Shown: in pieces, positions 40,818 to 48,995 of the stretch
Numbering within the stretch: the stretch's first letter is position 1
Layout of the letters: each line of letters starts with the position of its first letter
Source: Streptomyces sp. YIM 121038
GTDB taxonomy: Bacteria > Actinomycetota > Actinomycetes > Streptomycetales > Streptomycetaceae
Direction of reading: 5' to 3'
Assembly: GCF_006088715.1 (NCBI RefSeq)
Contig: NZ_CP030771.1
Span: 1,364,001 to 1,428,000, forward strand
DNA length: 64,000 nucleotides
Translations under genes and position numbers: made by a program
The notes under the pieces: generated by a model
The model's database searches: none
Seen by the model: the letters and a program-made list of their open reading frames with translations, nothing else
What the model was told of the DNA's origin: nothing

Positions 40818-41809
40818 CAGGCGGTTCTGGTCCGGAAGCGGCGGCGGTAGGCCGCCGGGGTGGTGGCCAGCTGCCGTCGGAAGGCCCGGTGCAGGGTCTC
40901 CACCGAGCCGAGCCCCGCGGCGGCCGCGACCCGGTCGAGCGGGCAGTCCGTGGTTTCGAGGAGCCGCCGGGCGACCTCGATGCGGACGCCCTCGACGTAG
41001 GCGGCGGGGCTGGTGCCCGTCTCCTGGGCGAAGACGCGGGCGAAGTGCCGCTCGCTCAGGCACATCCGAGCGGCCAGGGCCGGCGCCGACAGGTCCTCGT
41101 CGAGGTGGTCGGCGATCCACAGGCGCAGCTCGTCGATGTCCCTGCGGCTGGTGCCGGAGCGGCGCAGCGGCACGGAGAACTGGCTCTGGCCGCCCTGCCG
41201 TTTGAGGTAGACCACGAGCTGGCGGGCCACCGCGAGGGCGGTCTGCTCGCCCTGGTCCTCGGCGACCAGGGCGAGTGCCAGGTCCAGGCAGGCGCTGATG
41301 CCCGCCCCGGTCCACAGCCGGCCCCGGTCGGCCCGGACGAAGATGGGGTCCGGGTCGACCGTGACGTCCGGGTGGTCGGCGGCGAGCTGGGCGGCGGTCG
41401 ACCAGTGGGTGGTCGCCGTCAGACCGTCCAGGAGCCCCGCGGCGGCCAGCAGATGGGCGCCCACGCACACGGACGCCACCCGCCGGGCGTGCGGAGCGGT
41501 GGTCCTCACCCACTCCACGACGGTGGTGTCGATGCGGGCCACGGGGCCGTCGTCGGTCATGTCGACCGCGCCCGGCACCAGCAGCGTGTCCACCCGGTCG
41601 CCGACGTCGTCGAAGGCCACGTCGGTGAGCAGCCGCACCCCGGCCGACGTCCGGACCGCTCCGGCGGTCGGTCCCGCGAGGCGGACCTCGTATCCGGCGC
41701 GGCCCGCCGTCTCCCGGTTGGCCAGCGCGAACACCTCGGCCGGACCGGTGACGTCGAGGAGGTCGACATCGGGGAAGACCGCGATGACGACCCGGTGGGG
41801 AAGGGGCAT
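40817..41809 (-). CDS. GlxA family transcriptional regulator (DJ-1/PfpI domain plus AraC HTH)
   Basis: The product is 330 aa. Residues 5-170 form a DJ-1/PfpI class I amidotransferase-like domain (VVIAVFPDVDLLDVTGPAEVFALAN, with Cys in ASVCVGAHLLAAAGLLDG). Residues of about 225-325 carry two HTH motifs of AraC type (SAPALAARMCLSERHFARVFAQETG and PLDRVAAAAGLGSVETLHRAFRR). The protein ends RFRTRTA at the edge of the tandem array. It probably activates the hydrolase downstream or a divergent target; ligand unknown. Confidence 0.9.
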   Translation of the reverse strand: MPLPHRVVIAVFPDVDLLDVTGPAEVFALANRETAGRAGYEVRLAGPTAGAVRTSAGVRLLTDVAFDDVGDRVDTLLVPGAVDMTDDGPVARIDTTVVEWVRTTAPHARRVASVCVGAHLLAAAGLLDGLTATTHWSTAAQLAADHPDVTVDPDPIFVRADRGRLWTGAGISACLDLALALVAEDQGEQTALAVARQLVVYLKRQGGQSQFSVPLRRSGTSRRDIDELRLWIADHLDEDLSAPALAARMCLSERHFARVFAQETGTSPAAYVEGVRIEVARRLLETTDCPLDRVAAAAGLGSVETLHRAFRRQLATTPAAYRRRFRTRTA

Positions 41810-41948
41810 GTCCCCATGCTCACCCGCGCCCCCGATGACCGCAATGACGATTCCCTGTCACATCCGGACACCCGACCGAGGGGGCCGTCCCGGCGCTACG
41901 CCCGTGTGAACAGCGTGTGGCGGCGCTCCGACAGCGTCCCGGTGCCCG

Positions 41949-41978
41949 TTGACGACGTCGAAAGTCCGGTGCTCAACT
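41949..41978 (+). promoter_or_regulatory. Promoter for a leaderless transcript of the sulfur operon
   Basis: TTGACG (41949-41954), 18-bp spacer, TCAACT (41973-41978). The ATG of the Cys leader peptide starts 7 bp after the -10 box, so transcription would begin at or next to the start codon and give a leaderless mRNA. Confidence 0.55.
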
Positions 41979-41984
41979 GTTCGT

Positions 41985-42080
41985 ATGCCGTCCTCGCAGC
42001 CACTGGTCTCACGCGAGCACATCGACCTCTGTCGGGTGTGTTCCACCGCGTGTCCTGGCGTGGGCGCCCTGCGCGGGTAA
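41985..42080 (+). CDS. Cys-rich leader peptide (31 aa)
   Basis: The short frame ATG 41985 to TAA 42078-42080 ends within a Cys cluster: VSREHIDLCRVCSTAC. The -HIDL-x-RV-S-x-AC pattern is that of actinobacterial putative leader peptides found before sulfur-assimilation genes, where slow translation of Cys codons controls downstream expression. Three Cys codons (all TGT, otherwise rare here) lie close together. There is no ribosome site, consistent with leaderless translation. The monooxygenase/ABC operon starts 191 bp downstream. Confidence 0.75.
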   Translation: MPSSQPLVSREHIDLCRVCSTACPGVGALRG

Positions 42081-42082
42081 TC

Positions 42083-42121
42083 GGCCCTTCGGGCCTCGTC
42101 CTCAAACGCCGGACGGGCTCC
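42083..42121. repeat. Streptomyces intergenic repeat, copy 1
   Basis: GGCCCTTCGGGCC followed by GTCCTCAAACGCCGGACGGG is a sequence seen widely between genes in Streptomyces. It folds into two small hairpins. It lies between the Cys leader peptide and the monooxygenase gene. Confidence 0.7.
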
Positions 42122-42170
42122 ATCGGTGTGCCTGACGCACGTTCTCCCCTGATCCCCGTCATTCGGATCC

Positions 42171-42208
42171 GGCCCTTCGGCCTTGTCCTCAACCGCCGGA
42201 CGGGCTCC
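42171..42208. repeat. Streptomyces intergenic repeat, copy 2
   Basis: Second copy in the same orientation, 88 bp after the first, with three substitutions and one deleted base. Both copies could form the alternative structures needed for attenuation after the leader peptide. Confidence 0.7.
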
Positions 42209-42271
42209 GACCCTCCCGCCGGGCCCTCCCCGCCCGAGCCCGTTCTCTCACCCACGTACGAAAGGCTCGCC

Positions 42272-43423
42272 ATGCCCGTGGAGTTCCTCGGTATCGCCGC
42301 GACCAACGACGGTTCGGAGACCCGGCCCCGCTCCGGTGCCGCCTTCGACAAGCAGTACACGCTGCGGCTCGCCCGGGCCCACGAGGACCACGGCTGGGAC
42401 CGGGTGCTCTTCGCCTACGGCTCCGGGTCGCCGATCCCCGCGGCCGCCGCCGGATACCTCGCGGCGAAGGTCGAGTCGCTGCAGATCCTGCTCGCGCACC
42501 GGCCGAACGTGTCGTACCCGACGTACGCGGCACGGACGTTCGCGACGCTCGACCAGATCAGCGACGGGCGTCTGACCGTCCACTTCATCACCGGGGGCAA
42601 CGACCACGAGCAGCGCCGCGAGGGCGACACGCTGAGCAAGGACGAGCGCTACGCCCGCACCCGCGAGTACATCGAGATCGTCAAGAAGGTGTGGACGCGG
42701 CACGAGGCCTTCGACCACGAGGGCGCGCACTACCGCTTCCAGGACTTCGTCAGCGACGTCTTCCCGGTGCAACAGCCGCACCCGGGCGTCTCGTTCGGCG
42801 GTTCGTCGCCCGCCGCGTACGCCGCGGGCGGGGCCGAGGCCGACGTCTACTGCCTCTGGGGCGAGCCGCTGGCCGAGACCGCCCAGCAGATCGAGGAGGT
42901 CACCCGGGCGGCACACGCGGCCGGGCGCGCCGACGTGCCGCGCGTCCAGGTGGCGTTCCGGCCCATCATCGCGCCGACCGAGGAACTGGCCTGGGAGAAG
43001 GCGCACCGCACGGTGGGCGCGATCCGGGAGCGCCGCGCGGGCGGGCAGACCCTGACGCGGCGCCGCTCCTTCGACGCGCCGGAGAACACCGGCTCGCAGC
43101 GGCTCATCGCCATCGCCGAGCAGGGCGAGCGCTTCGACCGCGCCCTGTGGACGCCGACCGCGGCCGCCACCGGGGGCGCGGGCAACTCCAACGCCCTGGT
43201 CGGCACCCCGGAGACCGTCGCCCAGGCGCTGCTCGACTACTACGACCTCGGCGTGGACGTCCTGTCCGCACGCGGCTACGACCTGCTCGGCGACGCCGTC
43301 GACTTCGGCCGGTACGTCATCCCGATCGTCCGCGAGGAGGTCGCCAAGCGCGACCGCGAGGGCGCCGAGCGCGGGCCGCAGACGCTGGAGCGCACCCTGA
43401 GCCGTCTTGCGGTGGCGGGATGA
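42272..43423 (+). CDS. LLM-class flavin-dependent monooxygenase, SsuD-like
   Basis: The product is 383 aa, the length of FMNH2-dependent alkanesulfonate monooxygenases. The TIM-barrel signatures are [13 protein letters not shown] at strand 1, [40 protein letters not shown] (in parts: [16 protein letters not shown]) and [14 protein letters not shown]. SsuD-type enzymes release sulfite from sulfonates; relatives act on S-alkyl or sulfone compounds. It is the first gene of a four-gene operon with a polar amino acid ABC transporter and a Cys leader, so it likely desulfurises the imported compound. The ATG has GAAAGG upstream. Confidence 0.88.
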   Translation: MPVEFLGIAATNDGSETRPRSGAAFDKQYTLRLARAHEDHGWDRVLFAYGSGSPIPAAAAGYLAAKVESLQILLAHRPNVSYPTYAARTFATLDQISDGRLTVHFITGGNDHEQRREGDTLSKDERYARTREYIEIVKKVWTRHEAFDHEGAHYRFQDFVSDVFPVQQPHPGVSFGGSSPAAYAAGGAEADVYCLWGEPLAETAQQIEEVTRAAHAAGRADVPRVQVAFRPIIAPTEELAWEKAHRTVGAIRERRAGGQTLTRRRSFDAPENTGSQRLIAIAEQGERFDRALWTPTAAATGGAGNSNALVGTPETVAQALLDYYDLGVDVLSARGYDLLGDAVDFGRYVIPIVREEVAKRDREGAERGPQTLERTLSRLAVAG

Positions 43424-44409
43424 CCTCCGCCGCGCCGCCCTCGGCGGCGGCCCCCGCGCCCCCGGCCGACGCCGCCGGGCCCCAGGTCCCCGCCGAGCCG
43501 ACGGTCGTCCCGGCCCGGCACTACTGGCGCTGGGCCGCCGGAGCCGCCGTCCTGGTCGTGGCCGCCCAGTTCGCCCACGGGCTCCTCACCAACCCCGCCT
43601 GGGAGTGGGAGGTCTTCTTCCGCTATCTGACCGCCGACAGCGTGCTCCGCGCGGTCTGGGTGACCCTGCAACTGACCGTGTACGGCACGGCGCTCGGCTT
43701 CGCGCTCGGTCTGGTCGTCGCCCTGATGCGTCTCTCCAGCAGCCCGCTGCTCTCCGGCGTGGCCTGGCTGTACGTCTGGGCGTTCCGCTCCATCCCGCTG
43801 ATCGTGCAGCTGCTGTTCTGGTTCAACCTCGCTTATCTGTACGAGGAGTTGGGGATCGGCATCCCCTTCGGGCCCGTCGTGTGGAGCTTCGGCACGATGC
43901 ACCTGGTCGGGGCGATGTCCGCCGCCGTCATCGGGCTCGCGCTGCACCAGGCCGCGTACGCCGCCGAGATCCTGCGCGGCGGCTTCCTCGCCGTCGAGCC
44001 CGGCCAGTTGGAGGCGGCGGCCGCGCTCGGCATCCCCCGGCTCCGGCAGCTGCGCCGGATCGTCCTTCCGCAGGCGATGCGCTCGGTCCTGCCGAACGCC
44101 GCCAACGAGATCGTCTCGCTGTTCAAGGGCACGTCCATCGTCTCGGTGATGGCGATCGGCGAGCTGTTCTACCAGGTGCAGGTGATCTACGGCCGCAACG
44201 GCCGGGTGGTGCCGCTGCTCATGGTCGCCACGGTCTGGTACATCGTCCTGACCACGCTCCTGTCGATCGTCCAGTACTACGTGGAGCGGCACTTCGCGCG
44301 CGGCGCCGACCGCACTCCCCCGCCGACGCCGCTCCAGCGCGCCCGCACCTTCGCCCGCGCTCTCCTGTCCTCCTCTCACCCCCTCACCCCCCTTCGGGAG
44401 AAGCGATGA
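43420..44409 (+). CDS. Polar amino acid ABC transporter permease
   Basis: The product is 329 aa. A Pro/Ala-rich cytoplasmic N-terminus (1-40) is followed by the HisM/GlnP-type permease with five to six TM helices. The coupling EAA loop is [41 protein letters not shown] marks the HEQRo domain start. Its ATG overlaps the monooxygenase stop by 4 bp, and its own stop overlaps the ATPase start, so the three are translationally coupled. Confidence 0.9.
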   Translation: MTSAAPPSAAAPAPPADAAGPQVPAEPTVVPARHYWRWAAGAAVLVVAAQFAHGLLTNPAWEWEVFFRYLTADSVLRAVWVTLQLTVYGTALGFALGLVVALMRLSSSPLLSGVAWLYVWAFRSIPLIVQLLFWFNLAYLYEELGIGIPFGPVVWSFGTMHLVGAMSAAVIGLALHQAAYAAEILRGGFLAVEPGQLEAAAALGIPRLRQLRRIVLPQAMRSVLPNAANEIVSLFKGTSIVSVMAIGELFYQVQVIYGRNGRVVPLLMVATVWYIVLTTLLSIVQYYVERHFARGADRTPPPTPLQRARTFARALLSSSHPLTPLREKR

Positions 44410-45176
44410 GCACCGCCCCCGTGATGGTCGACGTCCGCGGCGTCCACAAGAGCTTCGGCGCGCACGAGGTGCTGCGCGGCATCGACCTCCAGGTGCGCGC
44501 CGGTGAGGTCACCGTGGTCATCGGCCCCTCCGGCTCCGGCAAGTCCACGCTCCTGCGCGCCATCAACCACCTGGAGAAGCTCAGCCGGGGCTCGGTCAGC
44601 ATCGACGGCGAGCTGATCGGCTACCGGCGGCGCGGCGACAAGCTGTACGAGCTCAAGGAGCGGGAGATCCTGCGCCAGCGCACCCGGATCGGCTTCGTCT
44701 TCCAGAACTTCAACCTCTTCCCGCACCTGACCGTCCTGGAGAACATCACCGAGGCGCCCGTCTCGGCGCTGCGCCGCCCGAGCGCGGAGGCGAAGGACCG
44801 GGCGCGGGCGCTGCTCGACCGGGTGGGGCTCGGCGACCGGGCCGACGCCTACCCCCGGCAGCTGTCGGGCGGTCAGCAGCAGCGCGTGGCGATCGCCCGC
44901 GCGCTCGCCCTCGACCCGCAGGTGCTGCTCTTCGACGAGCCGACGTCCGCGCTCGACCCGGAGCTCGTCGGGGAGGTCCTGGACGTCATCAAGGACGTGG
45001 CCCGGGCCGGTACGACCATGATCGTCGTCACGCACGAGATCGGCTTCGCACGCGAGGTCGCCGACACCGTGGTCTTCATGGACGACGGCGTGGTGGTCGA
45101 GCAGGGCCCGCCCCGGGACGTCCTCGACCACCCGCGGCACGAGCGCACCAAGGCGTTCCTCTCCAAGGTCCTGTGA
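44406..45176 (+). CDS. Polar amino acid ABC transporter ATP-binding protein
   Basis: The product is 256 aa. It has Walker [10 protein letters not shown] (40-48), Q-loop [15 protein letters not shown], signature [15 protein letters not shown], Walker [15 protein letters not shown] and the H-loop THE. The sequence class is GlnQ/HisP/TcyN (amino acid importers). An unusual short insertion ([18 protein letters not shown]) lies before the Q-loop, as in cystine-type members. It overlaps the permease gene by 4 bp. Cytoplasmic partner of the permease. Confidence 0.93.
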   Translation: MSTAPVMVDVRGVHKSFGAHEVLRGIDLQVRAGEVTVVIGPSGSGKSTLLRAINHLEKLSRGSVSIDGELIGYRRRGDKLYELKEREILRQRTRIGFVFQNFNLFPHLTVLENITEAPVSALRRPSAEAKDRARALLDRVGLGDRADAYPRQLSGGQQQRVAIARALALDPQVLLFDEPTSALDPELVGEVLDVIKDVARAGTTMIVVTHEIGFAREVADTVVFMDDGVVVEQGPPRDVLDHPRHERTKAFLSKVL

Positions 45177-45262
45177 CCCCCGCACACCCCGCCCCGGCCC
45201 CCGGCCCTCCGTCCCCTCCGTCCCCCTGGCCCCCTCCCCGCACCGCCCCGAGGAGCACCACC

Positions 45263-46252
45263 ATGCCCGCGCCCGTCAGCCGCCGCGCCACGCTCACCTT
45301 CGCGCTCGCCTCCGCCCTCACCCTGACCACCGCCGCCTGCGGCGCCTCCGCCGACGACGAGACGGGCCCGGCCGCCCGCGCACGGCCCGGCGCCAAGGGC
45401 GCGAAGATCGACCTGAGTCCCGATCAGAAGCGCCTCAGAGCCCGGAAGGTCGACGCGATCGCCCGCCTCGTGCCCGACCGCGTCCGCTCCCGCGGCACGC
45501 TCGACGTGGTCGCGTCCGCGGGCTCCGTACCGCCGCTGACGTTCTACGCTACCGACGACAAGACCGTCATCGGCGTGGAGACCGACATCGCCCACCTGGT
45601 CGCCGACGTGCTCGGCCTGAAGGTGCGCTCGCACGCGGTCGACTGGGCGAACATCTTCGTCGGCCTGGACAGCGGCAAGTACGACGTCGGCTTCAGCAAC
45701 ATCACCGTCACCGAGGAGCGCAAGGAGAAGTACGACTTCGCCACCTACCGCCTGGACACCATCGCCTTCGAGGCCAGGAAGGGGCGCGGCTGGAAGGTCA
45801 AGGGGCCGGAGGACGTGGCGGGCCGCGTCGTCGGGGTCTCGTCCGGCACCAACCAGGAGAAGCTGCTCGTCGACTGGAGCAGGCAGAACGTGAAGGCGGG
45901 CCGGAAGGCCACCGAGATCAAGTACTTCCAGAACACCAGCGACTACTACCTGGCGCTCGGCTCCGGCCGCATCGACGCCTACCTCGGCCCCAACCCGGTC
46001 GCCGCCTACCACGCGGCGAGCACCGGCAGGTCCGAGGTCATCGGCACCTTCTCGGGCGCGGGCGACCGCCTCCAGGGCAAGATCGCCGCCACCACGAAGA
46101 AGGACAACGGCCTCATCGAGGCCCTCCACAAGGCGCTCCAGCACCTCATCGACGACGGCTCCTACGGCAAGGTGCTCGCCCACTGGGGGCTCGCCGACGA
46201 GGCCGTGCGCACCTCGGAGCTCAATCCGAAGGGGCTGCCCAAGGGCGCGTGA
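45263..46252 (+). CDS. Amino acid ABC transporter substrate-binding lipoprotein
   Basis: The product is 329 aa. The lipoprotein signal ends LTLTTAAC with acylated Cys26. The SBP_bac_3 fold shows RGTLDVVASAGSVPPLTFYATDDKTVIGVETDIAHLVADVLG (in parts: GVETDIAHLVADVLG), GKYDVGFSNITVTEERKEKYDFATY and GTNQEKLL. It is the family of glutamine/cystine binding proteins. The start at 45263 has GAGGAG upstream. It lies 86 bp after the ATPase gene in the same operon. Its last 32 bp overlap the convergent LacI gene. Confidence 0.92.
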   Translation: MPAPVSRRATLTFALASALTLTTAACGASADDETGPAARARPGAKGAKIDLSPDQKRLRARKVDAIARLVPDRVRSRGTLDVVASAGSVPPLTFYATDDKTVIGVETDIAHLVADVLGLKVRSHAVDWANIFVGLDSGKYDVGFSNITVTEERKEKYDFATYRLDTIAFEARKGRGWKVKGPEDVAGRVVGVSSGTNQEKLLVDWSRQNVKAGRKATEIKYFQNTSDYYLALGSGRIDAYLGPNPVAAYHAASTGRSEVIGTFSGAGDRLQGKIAATTKKDNGLIEALHKALQHLIDDGSYGKVLAHWGLADEAVRTSELNPKGLPKGA

Positions 46253-47333
46253 GGGCGGGGCCGCCGCCGGTCCCTGGAGGGGGGAGGGACCGGCGGCGGC
46301 CGAAGTCCGCCCGGGGCGGCGCGGTGGAGGCGCGGACCACCAGCGACACCGGGAGCAGCAGCGAGCGGGCGGGCCGCGCCGGGCCCGCCACGCAGTCGAG
46401 GAGCATGCGCGCGGCCTCGGCGCCCACCTCGTGGTGCGGCACCCGCACGGTGGTGAGCGCGGGACGCAGCCGGCCCAGGAAGGGCATGTCGTTGAAGCCG
46501 ACGACGCTGACATCGGCCGGGCAGCGCAGGCCGCGCTCGGCGATGGCGTCGTAACAGCCGAGGGCGAGCAGGTCGTTGGCCGCGACGACGGCGGAGCAGT
46601 CGGCGCCCGCGTCGAGCAGCGCGCGCAGGGCCCGCGCGCCCGCCGCCTCGCTCCACCGGGCCGCCTCGGTGAGCAGCGCGGGGCCCTCGGCGAGCCCGAG
46701 GTCGCGGACGGCGTGCAGGAAGGCGCGGGCGCGGGCGGCCCCGGTGGAGGTGGTGGCGGGCCCGCCCACGAAGGCGACGCGGGTGTGGCCGAGAGCGGCG
46801 AGGTGGGCGACGGCCTGGGTGATGCCGGAGGCGTCGTCGGGGGTCACGCACGGCACGTCGAGGCCGTCGACGCGGCGGTTGACGAGGACCAGGGGGACGC
46901 CGTCGGCGTGCAGGGCGCGCAGTTGCGGGTGGTCGCGCAGCGCGGTGGCGACGATGAGCCCGTCGACCTGCCGGGAGCGCAGCGAGTCGACCTGGGCGTG
47001 CTCGCGCCGCGGGTCGTGGTGGGTGTCGACGATCCAGGCGTGGTGGCCCGCCGGTTCCAGGACGCTCTCGATGCCGCGCACGAGGGGCGGGAAGCAGGGG
47101 TTGGTGAGGTCGGGGACGACCAGGCCCACGGTGTGCGAGCGCGCGGTCTTCAGGCTGCGGGCGATCGGGTTGGGCCGGTAGCCGAGGTCCTCGGCGGCGC
47201 GCAGCACGCGGCGGGCGGTGGCCGCGCTGACCCGGGCGCGGGTCGCGGGGTTGAGGGCGCGGGACGCGGTGGCCGGGTGCACGCCCGCGGTGTCGGCCAC
47301 GTCGCGCAGCCGGACCGGGCGCGGCCTCAGCAC
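46221..47333 (-). CDS. LacI family transcriptional regulator
   Basis: The product is 370 aa. The N-terminal HTH is VRLRDVADTAGVHPATASRALNPATRARVS, and the hinge helix is PNPIARSLKTARS. The effector domain is a periplasmic-binding-protein fold (TVGLVVPDLTNPCFPPLVRGIE, VSVVGFNDMPFL). The start is GTG at 47333, overlapping the upstream gene's end by 7 bp, so the two are coupled. The C-terminal 25 residues are Pro/Gly/Arg-rich and encoded across the terminator hairpin and the end of the convergent ABC gene. Likely operators are the two CAATCGATTG sites at 48.3 kb. Confidence 0.9.
   Translation of the reverse strand: MLRPRPVRLRDVADTAGVHPATASRALNPATRARVSAATARRVLRAAEDLGYRPNPIARSLKTARSHTVGLVVPDLTNPCFPPLVRGIESVLEPAGHHAWIVDTHHDPRREHAQVDSLRSRQVDGLIVATALRDHPQLRALHADGVPLVLVNRRVDGLDVPCVTPDDASGITQAVAHLAALGHTRVAFVGGPATTSTGAARARAFLHAVRDLGLAEGPALLTEAARWSEAAGARALRALLDAGADCSAVVAANDLLALGCYDAIAERGLRCPADVSVVGFNDMPFLGRLRPALTTVRVPHHEVGAEAARMLLDCVAGPARPARSLLLPVSLVVRASTAPPRADFGRRRSLPPPGTGGGPALTRPWAAPSD
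46259..46301. terminator. Hairpin after the ABC operon, inside the lacI 3' end
   Basis: Perfect 17-bp stem (GGCCGCCGCCGGTCCCT and complement) with a 9-nt loop, 6 bp after the binding-protein stop. The same bases encode the last residues of the LacI gene on the other strand, so it serves the + strand operon and lies inside the LacI reading frame. Confidence 0.75.
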
Positions 47334-48247
47334 GCCTGCGGGTCGAGCAGGCCGTAGGCGGGGTCGAGCGCGGTGGCCGGGGCCGGGTCGCCGGGGCGGT
47401 AGCGCAGGCGCAGGCCGAGCACGGTGTCCAGGGCCGCGCGGTCGGCGGCGCCGTCGGGGACGAGTCCGTCGGCGGGGTCGCGCAGGCGCGCCGCGTACCG
47501 GGCGGCGAGGTCGTCGGGCAGGGCGAGGGCGGCGCGCGTCTGCTCCAGGACGAGGCGGTCGAGCACCCCGGAGACGATGAGCCGGGACGTCTGCGCGAGC
47601 GCCGAGCTCAGCGCGTGCGCGGCCTGCGCGCGGCGCGGCCCCACGGCGGTCAGCACGGTGCCCAGATAGGGCCCGCACACCTCGGTGAGCCCGGCGAGGC
47701 GCACCGCCCCCGCGGCCTCCGCGCGCAGTTCGCTGCCCGCGCCGAGGACGGTGGCCGCGCACCGGCCGTCGAGCAGCGCGGCCAGGCGGCGGGGCGTCGA
47801 GCCGAGGGGGACGGCCTCGTAGTCGCCGGGGCCCCCGCAGGGCGCCTTGAGGCCGAGCGACTCCAGGACGGCGTACAGGCCGAAGGCGAATCCGGAGTCC
47901 GGCACGTCCACCCCGACGGCGGCGCCGCGCAGTTCGTCGGGCCCCTTGACGCCCGGTGCGGCGTACACGCCGAGGCCGAGGCCCCGGTCCAGAGCGGCGA
48001 GGATGCGGGCGTCGCCGGTGTGCCCGAGCGGGTTGTCGGACACGAAGCGGTACGCGATGACGTTGTCGGGGCTGGTGAACGCGGCGTCGACCGCGCCGTC
48101 GAACAGGTCGCGGAACTGCGCGGGCGAGGAGGCGCACGGCACTTCGGTGACGGTCAGACCGTGCTGGTCGAACAGCCCGGACGCCCGCGCCACGCGCAGC
48201 AGGACGGACGGGCTGAACACGCCGACGGTCAGTGAGCGGTGGCGCAT
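47327..48247 (-). CDS. NMT1/THI5-like substrate-binding-protein homologue without a signal peptide
   Basis: The product is 306 aa. The SsuA/THI5-like fold starts at once: SLTVGVFSPSVLLRVARASGLFDQHGLTV, then FRDLFDGAVDAAFTSPDNVIAY and GVKGPDELRGAAVGVD. There is no signal peptide or lipobox, and the ATG at 48247 has AGGAG 7 bp upstream, so no longer N-terminus is expected. There is no permease or ATPase nearby. The LacI gene overlaps its stop. Inference: a cytosolic ligand-binding protein or THI5-like enzyme rather than a transporter component. Confidence 0.75.
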   Translation of the reverse strand: MRHRSLTVGVFSPSVLLRVARASGLFDQHGLTVTEVPCASSPAQFRDLFDGAVDAAFTSPDNVIAYRFVSDNPLGHTGDARILAALDRGLGLGVYAAPGVKGPDELRGAAVGVDVPDSGFAFGLYAVLESLGLKAPCGGPGDYEAVPLGSTPRRLAALLDGRCAATVLGAGSELRAEAAGAVRLAGLTEVCGPYLGTVLTAVGPRRAQAAHALSSALAQTSRLIVSGVLDRLVLEQTRAALALPDDLAARYAARLRDPADGLVPDGAADRAALDTVLGLRLRYRPGDPAPATALDPAYGLLDPQAC

Positions 48248-48302
48248 GGGCGCGCTCCTGGGCTCGGGAGAGTTCACGGAATCGCCGTGGGGCCTGCCGT
48301 GC

Positions 48303-48314
48303 GCAATCGATTGT
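48303..48314. promoter_or_regulatory. LacI-family operator, copy 1
   Basis: GCAATCGATTGT with a perfect CAATCGATTG core and a central CG, as in LacI/GalR-family sites. It lies 56 bp upstream of the binding-protein-like gene. Confidence 0.7.
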
Positions 48315-48371
48315 GGAGAGTCCGGCCCGCCCGCGACAAGGGGCAGATGCGCGCGAAGCCCCGAGTGGCCC

Positions 48372-48383
48372 GCAATCGATTGC
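48372..48383. promoter_or_regulatory. LacI-family operator, copy 2
   Basis: GCAATCGATTGC, a perfect 12-bp palindrome. Its centre is 69 bp from copy 1, so a tetrameric repressor or two dimers could loop or cover the intervening promoter of the two-gene operon. Confidence 0.7.
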
Positions 48384-48435
48384 CGCCGGAGGAGGAAGCC
48401 GCGCCTCCCCCTCCGCCACCGCACCGGTCCCCGCG

Positions 48436-48894
48436 CTAGCGGACGGGGAGCGGGGCGCCGCGCTCCGCCTCGCCCCGGGGGCCGAAGATGCGGCGCTCCG
48501 CCGCGGTGATCGGCACGTCGTTGATGCTGGCCTCGCGGCGGGCCATGAGGCCCTCCTCGGTGAACTCCCACAGCTCGTTGCCGTAGGCACGCCACCACTG
48601 GCCGTTCGCGTCCTGGGACTCGTACTGGAAGCGCACCGCGATGCGGTTGCCGTGGAAGTCCCACAGCTCCTTGCGCAGCGCGTACTCCCGCTCCCTCGAC
48701 CACTTGTCGCGCAGGAACTCCACGATCTCGGCGCGGCCGGTGACGAACCGGTCGCGATTGCGCCAGACCGAGTCCTCGGTGTAGGCGAGCGCGACGCGCT
48801 CGGGGTCGCGGGTGTTCCACGCGTCCTCGGCGGCCTGGACCTTCTGCCGGGCCGTGGCCTCGTCGAACGGCGGGAACGGCGGACGTGCCGTCAT
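48436..48894 (-). CDS. NTF2-fold protein (DUF1348-like)
   Basis: The product is 152 aa. It matches nuclear transport factor 2-like small proteins: [42 protein letters not shown] (in parts: [19 protein letters not shown]), [11 protein letters not shown], and a C-terminal NDVPI...RIFGPRGE stretch. No catalytic role can be assigned. The ATG at 48894 has GGAG upstream. It is divergent from tetR at 48996, with two GAGAAC/GTTCTC operators in between. Confidence 0.78.
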   Translation of the reverse strand: MTARPPFPPFDEATARQKVQAAEDAWNTRDPERVALAYTEDSVWRNRDRFVTGRAEIVEFLRDKWSREREYALRKELWDFHGNRIAVRFQYESQDANGQWWRAYGNELWEFTEEGLMARREASINDVPITAAERRIFGPRGEAERGAPLPVR

Positions 48895-48924
48895 GGCGGG
48901 CTCCTCTCGTTGTCGCCACCCCCT

Positions 48925-48942
48925 GGAGAACGCTCGTTCTCC
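48925..48942. promoter_or_regulatory. TetR operator, copy 1 (NTF2 side)
   Basis: GGAGAACGCTCGTTCTCC is a perfect palindrome with 8-bp arms and a CT centre. Confidence 0.7.
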
Positions 48943-48961
48943 GGCGCTGCGCACCAGCATA

Positions 48962-48977
48962 GAGAACGATGGTTCTC
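48962..48977. promoter_or_regulatory. TetR operator, copy 2 (tetR side)
   Basis: GAGAACGATGGTTCTC has perfect 6-bp arms identical to the inner arms of copy 1. It ends 18 bp before the tetR ATG. Confidence 0.68.
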
Positions 48978-48995
48978 AGCGGTAGTCTTTGGCCA

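Noticed and set aside
40671..40840. CRISPR array
   Set aside because: The units abut directly and alternate between two versions of one sequence; there are no unique spacers and no cas genes, and the repeats match the neighbouring gene end.
42083..42208. Insertion sequence ends
   Set aside because: The two copies are in direct orientation, 38-39 bp long, with no transposase between them; they match a repeat common between Streptomyces genes.
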